A DNA stretch of 64,000 nt, taken from the NCBI GenBank assembly GCA_018398815.1, contig CM031621.1:1505088-1569087 (forward strand). Reading direction: 5' to 3'. Origin of the DNA: Conus ventricosus (taxonomy: Eukaryota > Mollusca > Gastropoda > Neogastropoda > Conidae). The position numbers were made by a program, and so were the translations under genes. This document shows, one piece after another, positions 34,684 through 47,934 of this stretch. Within the stretch, counting starts at the first letter, position 1; each line of letters begins with the position of its first letter. The notes below the pieces were generated by a model, which saw only the letters and a program-made list of their open reading frames with translations, did no database searches and had not been told where the DNA came from.

Positions 34684-37350
34684 TGGCGACGTCGGCGCTG
34701 TGGGTAAGGCTACGCGGGCGTCGAAGAAGAAGGGTATTCAAAATGTTTACTGAAGTCCCAACAGATAAGAACCTAGTATCTTCGACCGGTAAATTCTACC
34801 ATTCCATGCTGAGCAGGATAGTCCAGTGAGTACTTTTACTACTCTCGCTGGGGGTCACCCAGTCGAGACCCCTGACTTGGCACATCCGCTCGAAGGCGAC
34901 AGAGTATAGCCGAAGTGCAACTGTGGAGGCTTCTGTTGAGTTACGCAGAGACCGAAACCATCTCCTCTCCAGCTTCCCTCGTAGGGGGCAAGCCCCAAAG
35001 ACTTTCTTATGGGAAAGTCTAGACCCAAGGGACGTCAGACGGATCAAACCCCTCCCGGGTCGGAGTGGTGAAACCCACCCGCTCAGGAAAACACACTCTG
35101 TCCTAAAGTTTTTCTGGGATCGGCAAGAATGAAGAGCTGCTAGGCATGAAAGCCCTGCGAAGGGAAGAGCGCAGGAAAGAGTTGCTATGCCAGGAAACTC
35201 AGCGTAGGAAAGGCAAGCTCCGTAGGGAAGAGCTGTACAGAAGGAGGCACTTGCTCCGAAAGGAGACTGCCAGACAGGAGATTATGCATGGGGAGAGGCT
35301 GCTAGACAGAGTCTCAGCGAAGGAGGAGCTGCCCTCCGTCGGGAAGAGTATGATCAACGTAGAGAGGAGGCTTCAGACAGGAGCTCTACCAGGAAGCTAT
35401 GGAACAACTTCCTATCGCAGGCTCACCTGCTTCTGTAAACCAGTGGGATAATACACCAGGCATGATAGAGTAGAGGGCCCAAATTAAAATCTACCAGAGT
35501 TCAGACCTGTGAGGACCAATGACTGGTTCTAGAGCATTTGCGACAAGGGTTTAGGCATGTTTCACTACCAATTGTCTGAGGAGGCAAAGGCTAAGCACCG
35601 ATTTCTGGATTACTGGTGCTGTGCAAGGGAGTGGTGTGCTCACTCTAAAGGAAAGGTGCACATAGCAGTACAGAGTTAGTTGGCTCTGCGTAAGCGTGTT
35701 CCACCTTACCCCATATACTACAGGACAGGAAGATTTAGGTTCCAAGCAGATAATATGTGAGACCATCGTGCAGTTATTGGTGAAAGCTGCGCAGACCTAT
35801 GGGTACTAGGCCGTCATTATAGCTAAGTTGGAGCGGATGATCGATCCTACGATATTGAACACTCGCAACACTGTGTCCCCAGAGTTGAGATCCGTATAGT
35901 CGAAGAATACAGCACCACAGAGATTTCGCGGGCTGCGCATCACCCCGCCAGAGGTGGTTTTGCTGAAGCTCGCAGGGCTATATGGGCATCTGCCCAGATA
36001 CTGAGAGTAGCCCACCACAGGATTTAATACAATAAGAGAGCCGACAACAGCTAGTGGGGTATGAACAAAGGTCAGCAGTTCATCGGACCACATCACGCTC
36101 GATTTTAGTTTTTCTTTGTGGTCCGTCCTGGCCACAATAGGGAAAGATTTGAGTCCTAAAGTAAAGCCCGCGGTATCATGGGCAAGTCCTTCCAGCATCC
36201 TCGAAGCCTCGGCATAACCGTGGGGTCCATCCCAAGATTCTGGTGTTACCGATTGACCAGTGTTGCTTTCTGTGATGGATCAAACCTTGGTCGCCACCAT
36301 CCGGGATTCGGGAGCAACAGACACACAAAGAGGATAAGGATATTAAGTGGTTCCCCTATGCCCGTCGGGGCGCCATTTACGATTTGTGCGTGTATTGGAG
36401 GATGTTTACAGATCCACCCGTCCTTCAGATACTCGTTTATATCTCCACCCCCCCTACTTCAGTGGCAGGAATGGGCAACTCGCGGTGGAGCGACCTCTGT
36501 ATTCCTTATCGTAGGGAATACTATTCCCTACGCAGACTGACGCAGTCATTCCGTGTCAACGATTTGCCCGTACAGGCGTGTGTGGGATTCACCACACGCG
36601 CCAAAGCAAGAAGCAGGAACAGTAATAGCGCCCAGTTTATACCTACTACAGCCGATCACTGACGAGGTACTTTGCAAAAGGGGCCGATCCGCTTCCACGC
36701 TGAGCTCGTCTTCAGGCCAAAGGACTAGGAAGTTCCCACGCCAGCGACGACTGGTGGATCGTCCCGCATCATTGGCCCACACGCCAAGGTGAGCTTCAAG
36801 CTCCACAAGGGATCCTCTTTAGGTTTTTCCACTCAGGCGAATCGTGTGGCAAACAGCTTGCGATCCCCAACGCATAGAGAGAATCTGTTTCTCCGGCAGG
36901 CCCAAGAATCACGTCCAAGGCAGGTCAAAATGGGCATCCAAGCGGACTCACGAGCGAGTAAAGACAAGACTTCGTATGGCCAGGGATAACCTCACAGGTA
37001 AGGCAGTACAGCCTGCAGATTGCGATGTCAGCCAACGACAGCGCCTAATGTTCGCTTGAAGCGTGTATCCCCTAGGACAGTGCCACGTTGGGGAGGCAAA
37101 CAGCACGGAAATGGGGTCACCTGAGAGACCTTAATCCACCATCCGATCAGCGTCACCGCTACACTTCGGTAGTGGTAGAATCTGCGAGTCCGAAACGCAA
37201 GGCAGCCCCGCTTTAGGACTTTCGATGCCCCTATACAGTGCTAAACCACTCAGGCATATTTGGACGCGCACAGCTAGCCCAATAAGAAGCGAACGGCCGA
37301 AGATTAGTACTGGAGATCGAACCTCATCCACTCCAGTGCCATGACCCGGA
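34684..37350 (+). pseudogene. gag-protease-integrase remnants of internal copy 2
   Basis: The order is the same as in copy 1. The gag-like start near 34684 lacks its ATG (TTGGCGACGTC). An Arg/Glu-rich coiled-coil-like frame lies at 35146-35451. The CCHC knuckle region is at about 36105-36155, with TGTGG...GGCCACAATAGG. A GATTCGGGAGCAACA (DSGAT) protease loop is near 36305. TTRAKARS lies near 36593-36616, and integrase zinc-binding fragments near 36885-37050. The integrase core shows only as scattered pieces to about 37345. Indels every few tens of bases make it unreadable as one protein. No reverse transcriptase motif was found. Confidence 0.6.
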
Positions 37351-37838
37351 TCCGGCCATCAACGTCGACCTCAAGAGTAAGAGCAGTGGAACTGAGAGTC
37401 ATCGATCACTTTCCGTCAATCAAGGTCCAGTAATACGGATACTGACAAACTAGCCGAGCTCCGTAGTTAGCATATTGGAACAACAGACCCATAGCGACAC
37501 ATTCCCCCACAACTCAGGGATAAAACCTTTTTGGTCTCTAGTCTCAGGTAGTAGAAGACGCGTATTTCACTTCAGTGAGGTTTAACGGAAATGAACACCA
37601 ATGGTTGTTATTGGTCACTTTCGAAGGTTGGCAGGTTTGCTTAAGTTGTTTGATAAATGAAGTAATATGTAATTCCCCGAGTTAATACAAACGAGAGAAT
37701 GTATGTATTGGATTCATCTTACTCTGTCGATCACAGATGAAATAGGGTTCGGTCCCAATGTTGTGAAGTTGCACAAGCGACAAGGTAACAAAGGAGCACA
37801 GAAACTCAGAGAAGACAGATGCTTTTAGAAGGGGGGTT

Positions 37839-39483
37839 TGTCACACGAGGAATTTGTCACGATGCCTATGACGTTCGAACCCACCAAGAGTGGCGGCATA
37901 CTAATTTGTTTATTGCGTTGCTGTTGTCGTAGTAAACCCTTCCCTTAGGTTGGCTTTGTGGTGCATTGCACCTTGGTGTGGTTCATCTCAACTTGGTTTT
38001 TGGTCATTCTCTCTCTCTCACTCACTAATACCACCGCCCGTGCTATCCAACCTGCAGTTCACGGGGGGCCGGTACCACTTTCTCCCAGTCGAACTTTCTG
38101 ACCTATCGGCCCTCGCCTAGTCCTTTTTACCTGTCTCACGTGCTCGTTCTTTTAGACTGAAGTAAGCTCACTCTGTGCACCATCATGGTCATGTTTGGCC
38201 CACCATTGCTGAGGAGGTTAGCTCTTCACTACAGAGGCGAAGAATGTCTCTGGGGCGCCTATCACCAGTCACTGTTCTTTTACCTTATCGTCGCGATTAC
38301 AGTCAGAACTTTCAATTCCTGCAGTCGGCCTGTGGAGAGGGACATCATTTCTATCTGTTACCGCATCTTCTCCTCTGTCCTCACGACTGACAGAGGTAGA
38401 GAAGCCTTTGCCCCCGCCACAACGGGGACACCCCACGGGAACAGTAAGCATCAGTATCGTGGTCTGTTTGTTTTTTGATTTGTATGTTGTTACCGGCTTA
38501 GTCTTCTCTTTTGCGCAATTTTCTTTTGTTTCGAAATTGTAAGAGAAATATATGTGTGAGACCTTTTCCTGGTTAATACAATCCTATAACCGGGCCATAC
38601 TAAATTTATATCCAACAATTCTTTCTCCAAGTTTATGCAACAGGTGATGCGGTAAGTCGGTGGGAATGGGAGAGAACCTGGTAATTCATGTTAGTAACTT
38701 GCTTGACCCGCTCGTATCCGCCCCTGACACATTCGCCGGACTTTATTATCCTTCGGCCACCGCTGTTTGTGTAGTGCAAGGAGAACGAGGGTTTTATGTT
38801 CACCAGCCGTGCGTACGCAATATATGTCGTTCGGAATGCCGAGGTTGGAGCTTTGTGTATTTGAAATGTTATATAAAAGGTGGGTTACCCAGTTATGCCA
38901 TTGAAAAACTAATTACAAATGTGGTGGCAGTTATTAAGCGAATGTCGCTGTGTCGATTATATTCCAAAGGTAAGGAAAACGTTAAGCGTGAGTGAGAGAA
39001 GGGTGAAGATAAATCCGATATAATGTTATAAAAAAACCTGTTGAATTAATGCAGTCCTATTACCCTGCATCTTGAGAAGACGTGATTCAATGTGATATTA
39101 CTGTGTGCTTAAAAAACACTTCCCCTCTGCCCATCATGCAGTGGCTGATAAGACTAATAACAGCAAAGTCAGACGGATACTATGGACTGCAGGGTACCAT
39201 TAACCCATCTTCCTTCCTCCTCCATCCTTCATCTTTACCTCCTCTCTTCACTCGACTCACCTCCCAGCTACGTCCCTCCCCCCTCCCGGGGCTTTCCCAG
39301 GAGCACAACTGGTGGTGCCAGTGCTGGTCGAGGCCAACTATCTGACTGAGACCACTGACAGCGAAAGGTGCCCACGCGCTGGACGAGCCACTCCAATGGT
39401 CCGGGACCGGTGACTGCAAGGAGCCCGCCGTCTCGACTGCCGGGCCTGGACCCCCGTCCATGACCACCCGAAACAGCATACGT

Positions 39484-39514
<31 letters not shown>

Positions 39515-40140
39515 CCCCCCCCCCCCCCGGGACAAACGCTCTTCACTGCCCGCGTTATGTAATCGAAGGTGGTCGGCTTTGGGCGACTCCCTGCGAGAAC
39601 CAACCCGGCACGGAGCACCGAGTGCGACATGGGCTCCCGCGGACAATGACAGAGGGGCCGGAAGTGGACTCACTCCTGGTGTGAGAAAAGGTCAATACTG
39701 GAAATAATTTCTTTATAATAGTGTAACAAGTCATAAGTTGCTGGAATTGCTGAACTAGTGATTAGTGAAACGTCGAAAGGTGAGAACTTAATTTATAAAT
39801 CGTGCCAAGTTGTGGAGCTGGGAGCGCTTATAATTAGCGATAGTGCATGTGTTATGCATGGAGTGCTTTGATCGAGAATTGTGCAAGTTTGTTGGCGTTG
39901 AGTGCAAGATCTGATTGTTGCAGGATATGTGAGCGTTGGGTGCTAAATTGTGAACGAGCGATGGTGCCTTTTGTTGGAATATTTATTTTGCTGTGTGAAA
40001 TAAATTGGTGAAGATCTAAATCTTTGTTAGTGTGTCTCTTGCGGAGCGAGAGGAGGATCAAGTCACTCCTATCACTCCCACTCAAAGACCGATCCTGTCA
40101 GGGGGGGGGCCCCCCCAGACCCTCCAGGGGACTTCTGACC
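37839..40140 (+). repeat. LTR 3 (about 2.3 kb)
   Basis: It begins TGTCACACGAGG after the purine tract at 37827-37836. It ends at about 40140, where CAGTCAAACCCAGGGCTG, the corrupted CTGTC flank, begins. It contains an interrupted C tract at 39486-39528. It is followed by host flank rather than by a primer site, so it is a terminal LTR. Confidence 0.78.
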
Positions 40141-40600
40141 CAGTCAAACCCAGGGCTGAAAACCAGCTGACTTGAAAGAATCTTGAAAAAAGCTGATGAC
40201 CAGGTCCAACCTTGGCCAAGTGGAAGCACAAGGACAACACCCTAGAGGTGGGGCCAATGGGGGGGAAAGGGTAAAATACCACCCTGCCAAAAATAGAAAC
40301 CAAAGCATGTTAATAAGCCCTTTAGTGGTCTCTCCTCCCTCCTGATAACAAATTACTATGGCAGGAAAGCACAGGAACCAAAACAGAAAACAAACCCCAA
40401 AAAAAACTAACTCCACACACATGCAAAACACACACACACGAACACACCCACACACACACACCACACACACTTGTCCACCTACACACATAATTTATGTTTT
40501 ATTCACGCCAAACTACAGATTTCAAATAAAAAAAAAAGCATTCACAGAATTTTCAGTGTAAAACTAGTTAAAGTACAAAAATCTGTTCTGTACAACTCAC

Positions 40601-40707
40601 CCCAATATTGACATACACCAACCAGGTGTTCCACCACTGCATACTGATGATAAAACACCTGTCCCCCCTTGCATCTTGTGTCTGGCTTCTCCGCTTCCAG
40701 CCAGTAC
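40601..40707 (-). pseudogene. USP32: duplicate of the USP32 exon at 50997-51100
   Basis: It keeps ISMQWWNTW and YVNIG with a GTGAG donor. At the NTW position it has two bases that the other copy lacks. Elsewhere it is damaged: GGTACTGG replaces GGAACTGG, and there are extra C's. Confidence 0.7.
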
Positions 40708-43497
40708 CTGTACCCACCACAACCACCTCAGTCCCATGATAAGGCCCATAAGGTGTGTGTTAGCAGACAGATGTATAGTATCAGGGAGTGATGCCTAGAT
40801 GGAAGGATGAGTGGGTAGGGAGAAGAGAGGCAAACTGAGACATCAAACTCCATGGTAAGGAGTATAGGTGTTTATGTGATGTAGTGCAGGTGACAGGAAT
40901 TTTTTCTACTGACGCCAAGGCATTTTTTATTTTATATCTATTTTTAAACACTAACCTTTTTCAAACAAACGACCCAGCAAGTGAATAATTCCTAAACATA
41001 AGGCAGATATGATTCTCATGACGATTACAAATTTTATAAGGGTCACAAAAGTATAATAGTGGGATCACACTCTTTTGTTAGAAAAATGATACTGAACACA
41101 CCACACACACCCACACACACACACACACACACCCACAACACACCCACAAGCACAATGTGACTGTGCTCATACACAAAAAAACACAGCAAAAGAAAAAGTG
41201 ACTGAAATTGCTAAGAACAAGTATCTAGTTATTTAACGATTAATACAACACATCAGAAATATGCTCAACCATTCATTCAGATTCCAGTAACAAAGGTAAG
41301 ATAAAAGTTTATCAACTAAAGCGAAAAAATAGAGCACCTACCCTATCAGGATATTAACACAGGTAAGACTTGTAAACAGGATATCCTCTTATGAGATACA
41401 ACACAGAATTTCTACACTAGAGCCATTATTCGTCAACTCTGCCGATGCACTTACATTGCTTTGACCATATTCCCAGTTGCTATGCAATGAATCATCAAAG
41501 CCCGCAAATAGACATACAGATGCCAGTACAATGGGGAGTGGTGGGGGGGAGGTACACTGTGGTGGGGTGGGGGTGTTAGTCCCAAGATAGGAGTGGGTGA
41601 GGGAGGAACAGTGGTGGAGTTGGGGTTGGGCAAGGATGCGGGCGGTGGGGGTTGCGGGAGGGTGGGGCGTCAAGCAGGACAAATTCTACTGACCTCATGC
41701 TTGCATGGATTGGCTGGGGGAAGAGGCCGTCACACACTGCGACAGTATGAACCAGACACGACTATCGAACTCGACGCAACCGAACGCCACAAATTACATT
41801 TAAACCAAAACCACATATGAGCTTCAGGACAGAAAGGAGAACATCAAGAAAAAGATGCTGCAAGACACGACGATTATTGGTGAGAAGGAACCACTGGTGC
41901 AGCTTTGTCGCAATCAACACCAATGGCTGCCCGTCAAGACAAGCATTATTCATGTTTCAAGAATCAAGCCAGGAGAAGACTAGCAAAGGGTAATTTTTGT
42001 TATGGCCGCACAATAAGAATACAATTGAAAGCCCCGGAATGAAAACAAACATGAAAATAAACAACTAATCAGAATTCTTTTCTCTTCATTCTACCAAGCA
42101 ACGCTCCTAGCATTATGGGGCTGAGACAGGTATGTGGTGTAAATGGTCCTGCTTGAAGTAAGAAGTTATCATAGTGTGGAAAGTTGTTGTTAAAGGCAGA
42201 GGATCATCTAGAACAGCATATGAACGTATTTACAAGTAAAACTTTACTTGTTCCAGTGAAAGAAAAAAGCCTCCGGCACGGGGGTGGGCGGCCCACAAAC
42301 TGACATGCAAGACTTAAAGCACCATGAGTGGCTTCTCTTCTACAGCTGATTCAGAAAAGAATGATTACTTACATGCAACCGTCCAGTTTCGGCCTATTCT
42401 GCAGCTGCAACCTGAAAAAGTTGAAAACTCAGCCACACCAGATACCTCTGTAAATAATCAAACCAGTCAAGTAACAATACACAACAACCACACTGTGTCT
42501 CCCAGAACCATCCCTTCCACCCACACATCAGCGAGCACCAGGACTAGGCAGCTGATGCACAGGCACACATGACCGTCTGGATTCTGCATTAAAAAGCAGT
42601 AATCATAACTGCGTTTACCCATGGCCTAGTCAATTGTAAAAAAACAGAACTATTTTGCCTCAGATTGTATAATACTGATAACACTTGGCCAAGTCATCTG
42701 TTTAATATATACTGAACATATAAGCCGTCAGAGCTGAAAAAACATGAGTTACTCTCATTAGTAGGTCAACTGTAATATATACAAAACTATTTGCCGTCAG
42801 AGCTGTAAAAAACTGAGTAACCTAAGTGGAAGGACATCTGTAATACATACAAAAACAATTTAGCCGACAGAGCATTAAAATACATGGTTACTCTAATATG
42901 TCGGTCAGCAGTAATATATACGAACTCAATATGGCCCCTTCAAAGCTGAAAATCATACTGTTGTTACTCAAAGAGTAGGTCATCTGTAAAGATAAGAACA
43001 ATTAAGCCTTCATATTTGTATAATAACAGAATACACTAAGTGTAGGACATCTGTAATATATAACTGACCTAATTTTCCTTCAAAGCTGTAACATCTGTGT
43101 TTAACTCTATTGTATGTCAACCTAGTAACTATAAACTGAACTACTTTGCCTTCAAAGCTGTATCATATCCTGAGTAACAACACTAAGTGTAGGTCACCTG
43201 TAATACATAATGAACTAATTTGGTCCTCAAAACTGTAATCATGCTGTGTACTACTAGCCAATGTAATCCTGAAAAACATAACTGAACTAATTAGGCCGAC
43301 AAGCTGTAAAAACAGAGTATACTCTAAGTGAAGGACATCAGTTATAATATATGACAGAACTATTTTGCCTCAAAAGCTGTATCATACTGATTACACTAAG
43401 TGTATGACACAATGAAAAAAAACCAGAACTAATTGGACATCAAGCTGTATCAAACAGAGTATACACTAGGTAGGTCAACCTTGCAATACATCCAGAA

Positions 43498-43554
43498 CTA
43501 AATTGTCCTTCCCACTTCACGACATGTGGCCTGAGCCCAGACCATGTGCCAAAA
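43498..43554 (-). pseudogene. USP32: duplicate of the USP32 exon at 53763-53824, degraded
   Basis: The reverse complement keeps TTTTCAG, then CTGGGCTCAGGCCACA and GTGGGAAGGACAATTTAG. It has indels relative to the intact copy and no usable donor. Confidence 0.6.
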
Positions 43555-45811
43555 CTGAAAACCGAACAGAAAAAGGATTACGTCAAGACCCAAACAGAAA
43601 CGATTAACAAGGAAAAGTAAGATTCAAATCCAAACCTGGCTTAGAATCAAAGTTAAAGCAAGGGAAAACAATTCATTAACGAGCTTTGCGAAACATGAAC
43701 ATGCCAGTCGGGCTGTGAAAAACATTTCACTTTCAATACAAGCAGTGAGATCAGTAAAGACACACTTTCACATCACCTTCTATCTAAAATGTCTAAAAAA
43801 ACAAACAAACAAAATTTTTTTTCTACTCATCTCCTATTTCCCACCTTAAAGACTTGACATCGATGCCCCCTTCAAAGCCATGCAAAAATACACGATAAAA
43901 AAAACAACCTCCCCTGCCACTGAAACAAGCCAAAACCTGACTACCAGCCTTACACGAATGAAACAACAATCCAACTGTCACAGTCATGGAGTTTCGTCCA
44001 TATAATTTTCTCCCTCCTGTGACACAAACCAACACCATGATAAGAATTTACAACAAATAGTATAGTTTTTTTTAAAGTACTTACCATACCCAAAAACAAT
44101 GCCTCATTCGCCACATGATAAAGAACAATCACCATATACAATCAATATGCTCAACCACCAACAACCAAAAATAACAAAAAACCTAAATCGGAAAGCAGGG
44201 AGGCTAACCTTGCTTCCATACTGAGATATGCAGCTAAAAGTGATCAACCTTTAATAAGATCTTTTTTCTTGTACCATATTCAAACTAGTTCACTTTCGCC
44301 ATTATCCCTAGAGGCGGGGAGAAAGGAGGGCATAACAGCTGTATAACCGACAGTTCGTATATACATAAAACATTCTTTTAGAAGTAAAATACATTTTATT
44401 AGGACATAAAGAAGTTATTAATGTAACAAAAGACATACCATCTACCAATGCCATCACTCCACAAAGTGTGAAACACCATCATACATCAGGACTCCATTAT
44501 AAAAAAAGGATTAAAAATGGAGGGAAGAGCCAAACTACCCTTAAACCAATCAGGCCCATAGGATATCTCCCATAGTGAGTTCATCTAATTCATCCCGACA
44601 GCCTGAATTCAATTTTCAAAACAACGAAAGTCCCGAAAATTAGCAATGTTGACATCAATAACATCAACATCACAACACACCTTTCTCTTAGTGGAATCAC
44701 AGAAATTACCGCATCCGCCAGGGTTATGGCAAGGTCGCCCTTTTCTTTGCTTTCTGGGACCCATGTTGAACAACTCCACACTAGCAACCGCTCAATCCTG
44801 AGCCTTGTGGCAGGGCCACCAACAAAATGTCCAGCCACTCCCTCTTTAAGTATGAGGCGCAGAGGGTACCAGAGGCACCGAGTAAGAAGTGAAAAGAGGC
44901 AGGGAAAGTCAGCTTGACTCTCTTGCCAACACAGGTTGACTGTAAATCAGGTTGACCCACATATACAAACACACTTGTAAAGCTAAACCCCACAATCTTT
45001 GCATATAACAAGGCGAAAAAAGGAGAACAAACAGTACAGAAGACACATTATAAGTATTCGGTGCAAAGACACAAGTGAGGCTGAAGATCAGACACAAGTG
45101 GAAAATGAGGTAACAAACGGTTATTCAATGACAACTGGAACAAGGCAAACGACCCATACCAGGCCATTAAAAAGTGAAAATGGAAAACAACTACCCGAAT
45201 ACCCCCTTTAAGGAGCAGGAAAAAGGTTGCATACTCCTTCAGAAGCAAACACAAGCATAAACACGCATTGTAGGAAATCACAGGTGACAGAAAACACTAC
45301 AAAGTTGGAATTCAAATGATGACATAGGCAAGTTCCTACAGCAAGGAACAGGGGAAACACGAATGCATTTTAATATCACTAACACACTAAGATGAAATCA
45401 CCAGTGCTGACTATCAGAATAGAGATGGCGAGGTTCGCTCCTAGCTCTCCCACCTTCAGTTACATTGGGGGGAGGAATCCTTGATGGTACAGCCACGCTC
45501 CCAGCAATGAGGGAATGTGTATTTGTTTGGACCGTAAGTATGAAAAAATGCTTTAGCTTCAAGAGGTTTTCTTTACCTGGCACTATGCAAATTTTGCTTG
45601 ATTATCTCACACCAGAATGCCAGCACCTAAGCCATCAAACAAACAACAAGCTTACCCCAAAGACGAACGTATAAATAGAAATGAAAAGGCATAATTTCGA
45701 GAGAAAGACAAAGTTCCTAAAACAACATTGGGGGGGGTATATAAAAGAGAGAAAAAACACCATACAACATCCAGGTAAACCGTCAAATGCCAACATTAGC
45801 CACAGCGGTAC

Positions 45812-45903
45812 CAGAACTGAGAAGGGCTAGAAAGTCGTTACCTGTCCAAGTTGTTGTTGACATGACCAACATGAGGTAGTCTCCTTGTGAGATGGGAACC
45901 ATT
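45812..45903 (-). pseudogene. USP32: duplicate of the USP32 exon at 56035-56118, degraded
   Basis: The reverse complement preserves GACTACCTCATG and AACAACTTGGACAGG. It has several inserted bases, and the acceptor AG is altered to CG. Confidence 0.62.
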
Positions 45904-46179
45904 CGCAGACAATGTGTTTCACCTGTTAGTTCCTGATGCACACATCTCCATAGCATTACATCAAACAACAAAGCACTGAACTTGCTACAGAAAGTCTGAG
46001 CAAGAAAAAGGTCAGTAACACTTACCTTAACTGTGACTCATGAACTATCATCAGCTGTATGAAACAACACATGACAAGCAACAACCCACCATATTCAAAA
46101 CGATGAACAAACACCAAAGTGGAAAAAGACCGTGGCTAACACCAACAGAACACATTCAAAGAACGCCGGCTGCACAAAC

Positions 46180-46985
46180 CAGCCTGCAGGTTTAGTGCTG
46201 CCCAGACACATTAACTCCTTTCCATCCTACCCTTATCATTTCAGGCAAACCGGGCCAAACACAAAATCCCTCCTTTCCCTTCCCCTGCAGCCCACGAAAA
46301 TACGATACTCTCAGATAAGCGCTTTGAACTTCACAAGAGTCGCGACATAAGTACAAAGCGACATGACCCGGACACTTGCGGATGACAGTGATTATGAATG
46401 GAAAGGATGCCAGACGGCCGACCCAACCCATGTTGTATAAAATCAAGAACAACCTAGTCACTGCCCGAGTTTAAAACAGCAACTTCCATACGCCAAAAGA
46501 GAAAGCTACGAGTCACGATCAGCGGTTCAGCCAACTGCTGCAGACACCGACTACCGCTCTAATGTCGTACCTCCCAACGAAAATAGTTGTACTGGACCTC
46601 CCTACCCCTGATACTGTATGATGCCCCAAACACCCCTGACACATTTGTGTCACTGGTCAATAGGCACCTTCAGTAGATTTTTCTAAATAAGCTGTCTGAT
46701 TGTGTGCATGGATGAGTGGAATAATTGGCGGGCCGGAGCTGCCTACAGCAGCCTTGGGCCCAGCAAGTCCTAGTAATGGATAACAGCGAACCGTGGTAGC
46801 CTGCTAGGATAGCAGCCCAGGCTGATAGCAGTCACTCTTTCTCTCTGGGCCTAACTGCACAGAATAAGGTAGGTAGGTCGTGGAATTAGGGAAGGATAGC
46901 TCCGACACATTCCTAAATCAAGACTGGCCGGCAATAAGGTGAAAGAAAAACACTGGTGATAACTTGACTCACAGAAAAGAATAAA
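46180..46985 (+). mobile_element. duplicate of LINE-E 3' fragment
   Basis: Error-rich copy of 56405-57185 with the same order. The CAGCGGTTCAGCCAACTGC and GTGTCACTGGTCAATAGGCA stretches are recognisable. Confidence 0.65.
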
Positions 46986-47195
46986 GAATCATGGCAATAA
47001 TGACCTATCCCATTCAAATCCAAATAATCATGCACATACACAAGCACAAAACTCAGACACAAAAAGATTACACACAACAACCATGCATGCTACCACACTC
47101 CAACAAGCACTCTCTCCAACACCCCCACCATCTCAACCCCCAACATCCCACCAAATCCCTCTCCCCTCCATGCCACCCATCCCCACCACAACGAC

Positions 47196-47271
47196 CTTGA
47201 TGGTGACCATGACAAGACAGAATTCTTGGGCCACGCCGCTGGGTACCATTGATTTGGCATGTCCTGGTGCC
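47196..47271 (-). pseudogene. USP32: duplicate of the USP32 exon at 57388-57462, degraded
   Basis: The reverse complement keeps AGGACATGCC, ATGGTACCCAGC and TGTCTTGTCATGG between TGTGTGCAG and AAGGTCG. One-base changes break the frame. Confidence 0.62.
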
Positions 47272-47934
47272 CTGCACACAGCCACCACCCACAGATCCTG
47301 AGTGTATCCATCACAAACCCCCACCACTGACCAAGGGTGTTCAAGACCCCCACCACCACTGACCATGTGTATGTTCAAAGACAACCCACCACCACTGACC
47401 ATGTGTGTTCAATCACACCCTCCCGACACCACAGACCATGGTGTCAATTCACACCCACCACCACTTACCATAGGGTTTCAATCACACCCCCCACCACTGA
47501 CCAGGGTGTTCAATGACACCCACCACCACTGACCATGAGGTGATCAATGACACCCACCACCACCACTGACCATGGTGTTTTCCATCACACCCACCACCAC
47601 TGACCATGGGTGTACAATGACCCCCACCACCACTGACCAGTGTGGTACAATAGACACCACCACCACTGACTCAAGGTGTTCCATCACTAACCACCACCAC
47701 AGACCATGTGTGTACCACCCCAACCACCCACCACTGACCCATGGGGAGTTCAATCACAACATGACGCTGTACAAACCCTCCAGGTCATTTCCTGGATTCT
47801 GAAGGTGGAAAACCACCAAACTATTGCACTGAATGAAACCCAATGTGACTGGTATGGGTCGGTGTCCATGTCTGCACAAAAGTGAACAAAAGCAAATCTA
47901 AAGAACTGTAAAGCCCTGGCGTTTGGCCCAGGGG

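Larger units (their letters stand above)
25476..40140 (+). mobile_element. tandem Ty3/Gypsy element: LTR-internal-LTR-internal-LTR, RT-less
   Basis: Three LTRs (25476, 31652, 37839) alternate with two 3.9-kb internal regions at a period of about 6.18 kb. Each internal region has a tRNA-Pro-type primer site, a long leader, a gag-like frame, a CCHC knuckle, a DSGA protease and part of an integrase. No reverse transcriptase or RNase H was found in either. Both internal regions end at the same integrase position before the untranslated 3' part, so they share one deletion. A tandem LTR element can arise by recombination between LTRs. Because this stretch is error-rich, duplication by the assembler is equally possible. 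The protease-hinge-integrase order suggests the Gmr1-like Gypsy lineage, in which integrase precedes RT (inference). Confidence 0.78.
40141..47909. other. error-rich duplicate of 50565-58085 (USP32 intron and four exons)
   Basis: The order of all landmarks matches 50565-58085: CTTGGCC/GGGGCCA flank, (CA)n, G-rich block, 69-bp and 33-bp arrays, LINE-E and four USP32 exons. This copy carries frequent one-base insertions, deletions and substitutions. Its arrays are scrambled and its splice sites partly lost. The join to retroelement sequence at about 47910-47935 has no target-site features. It is most simply an uncollapsed, uncorrected version of the same locus. Confidence 0.75.
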
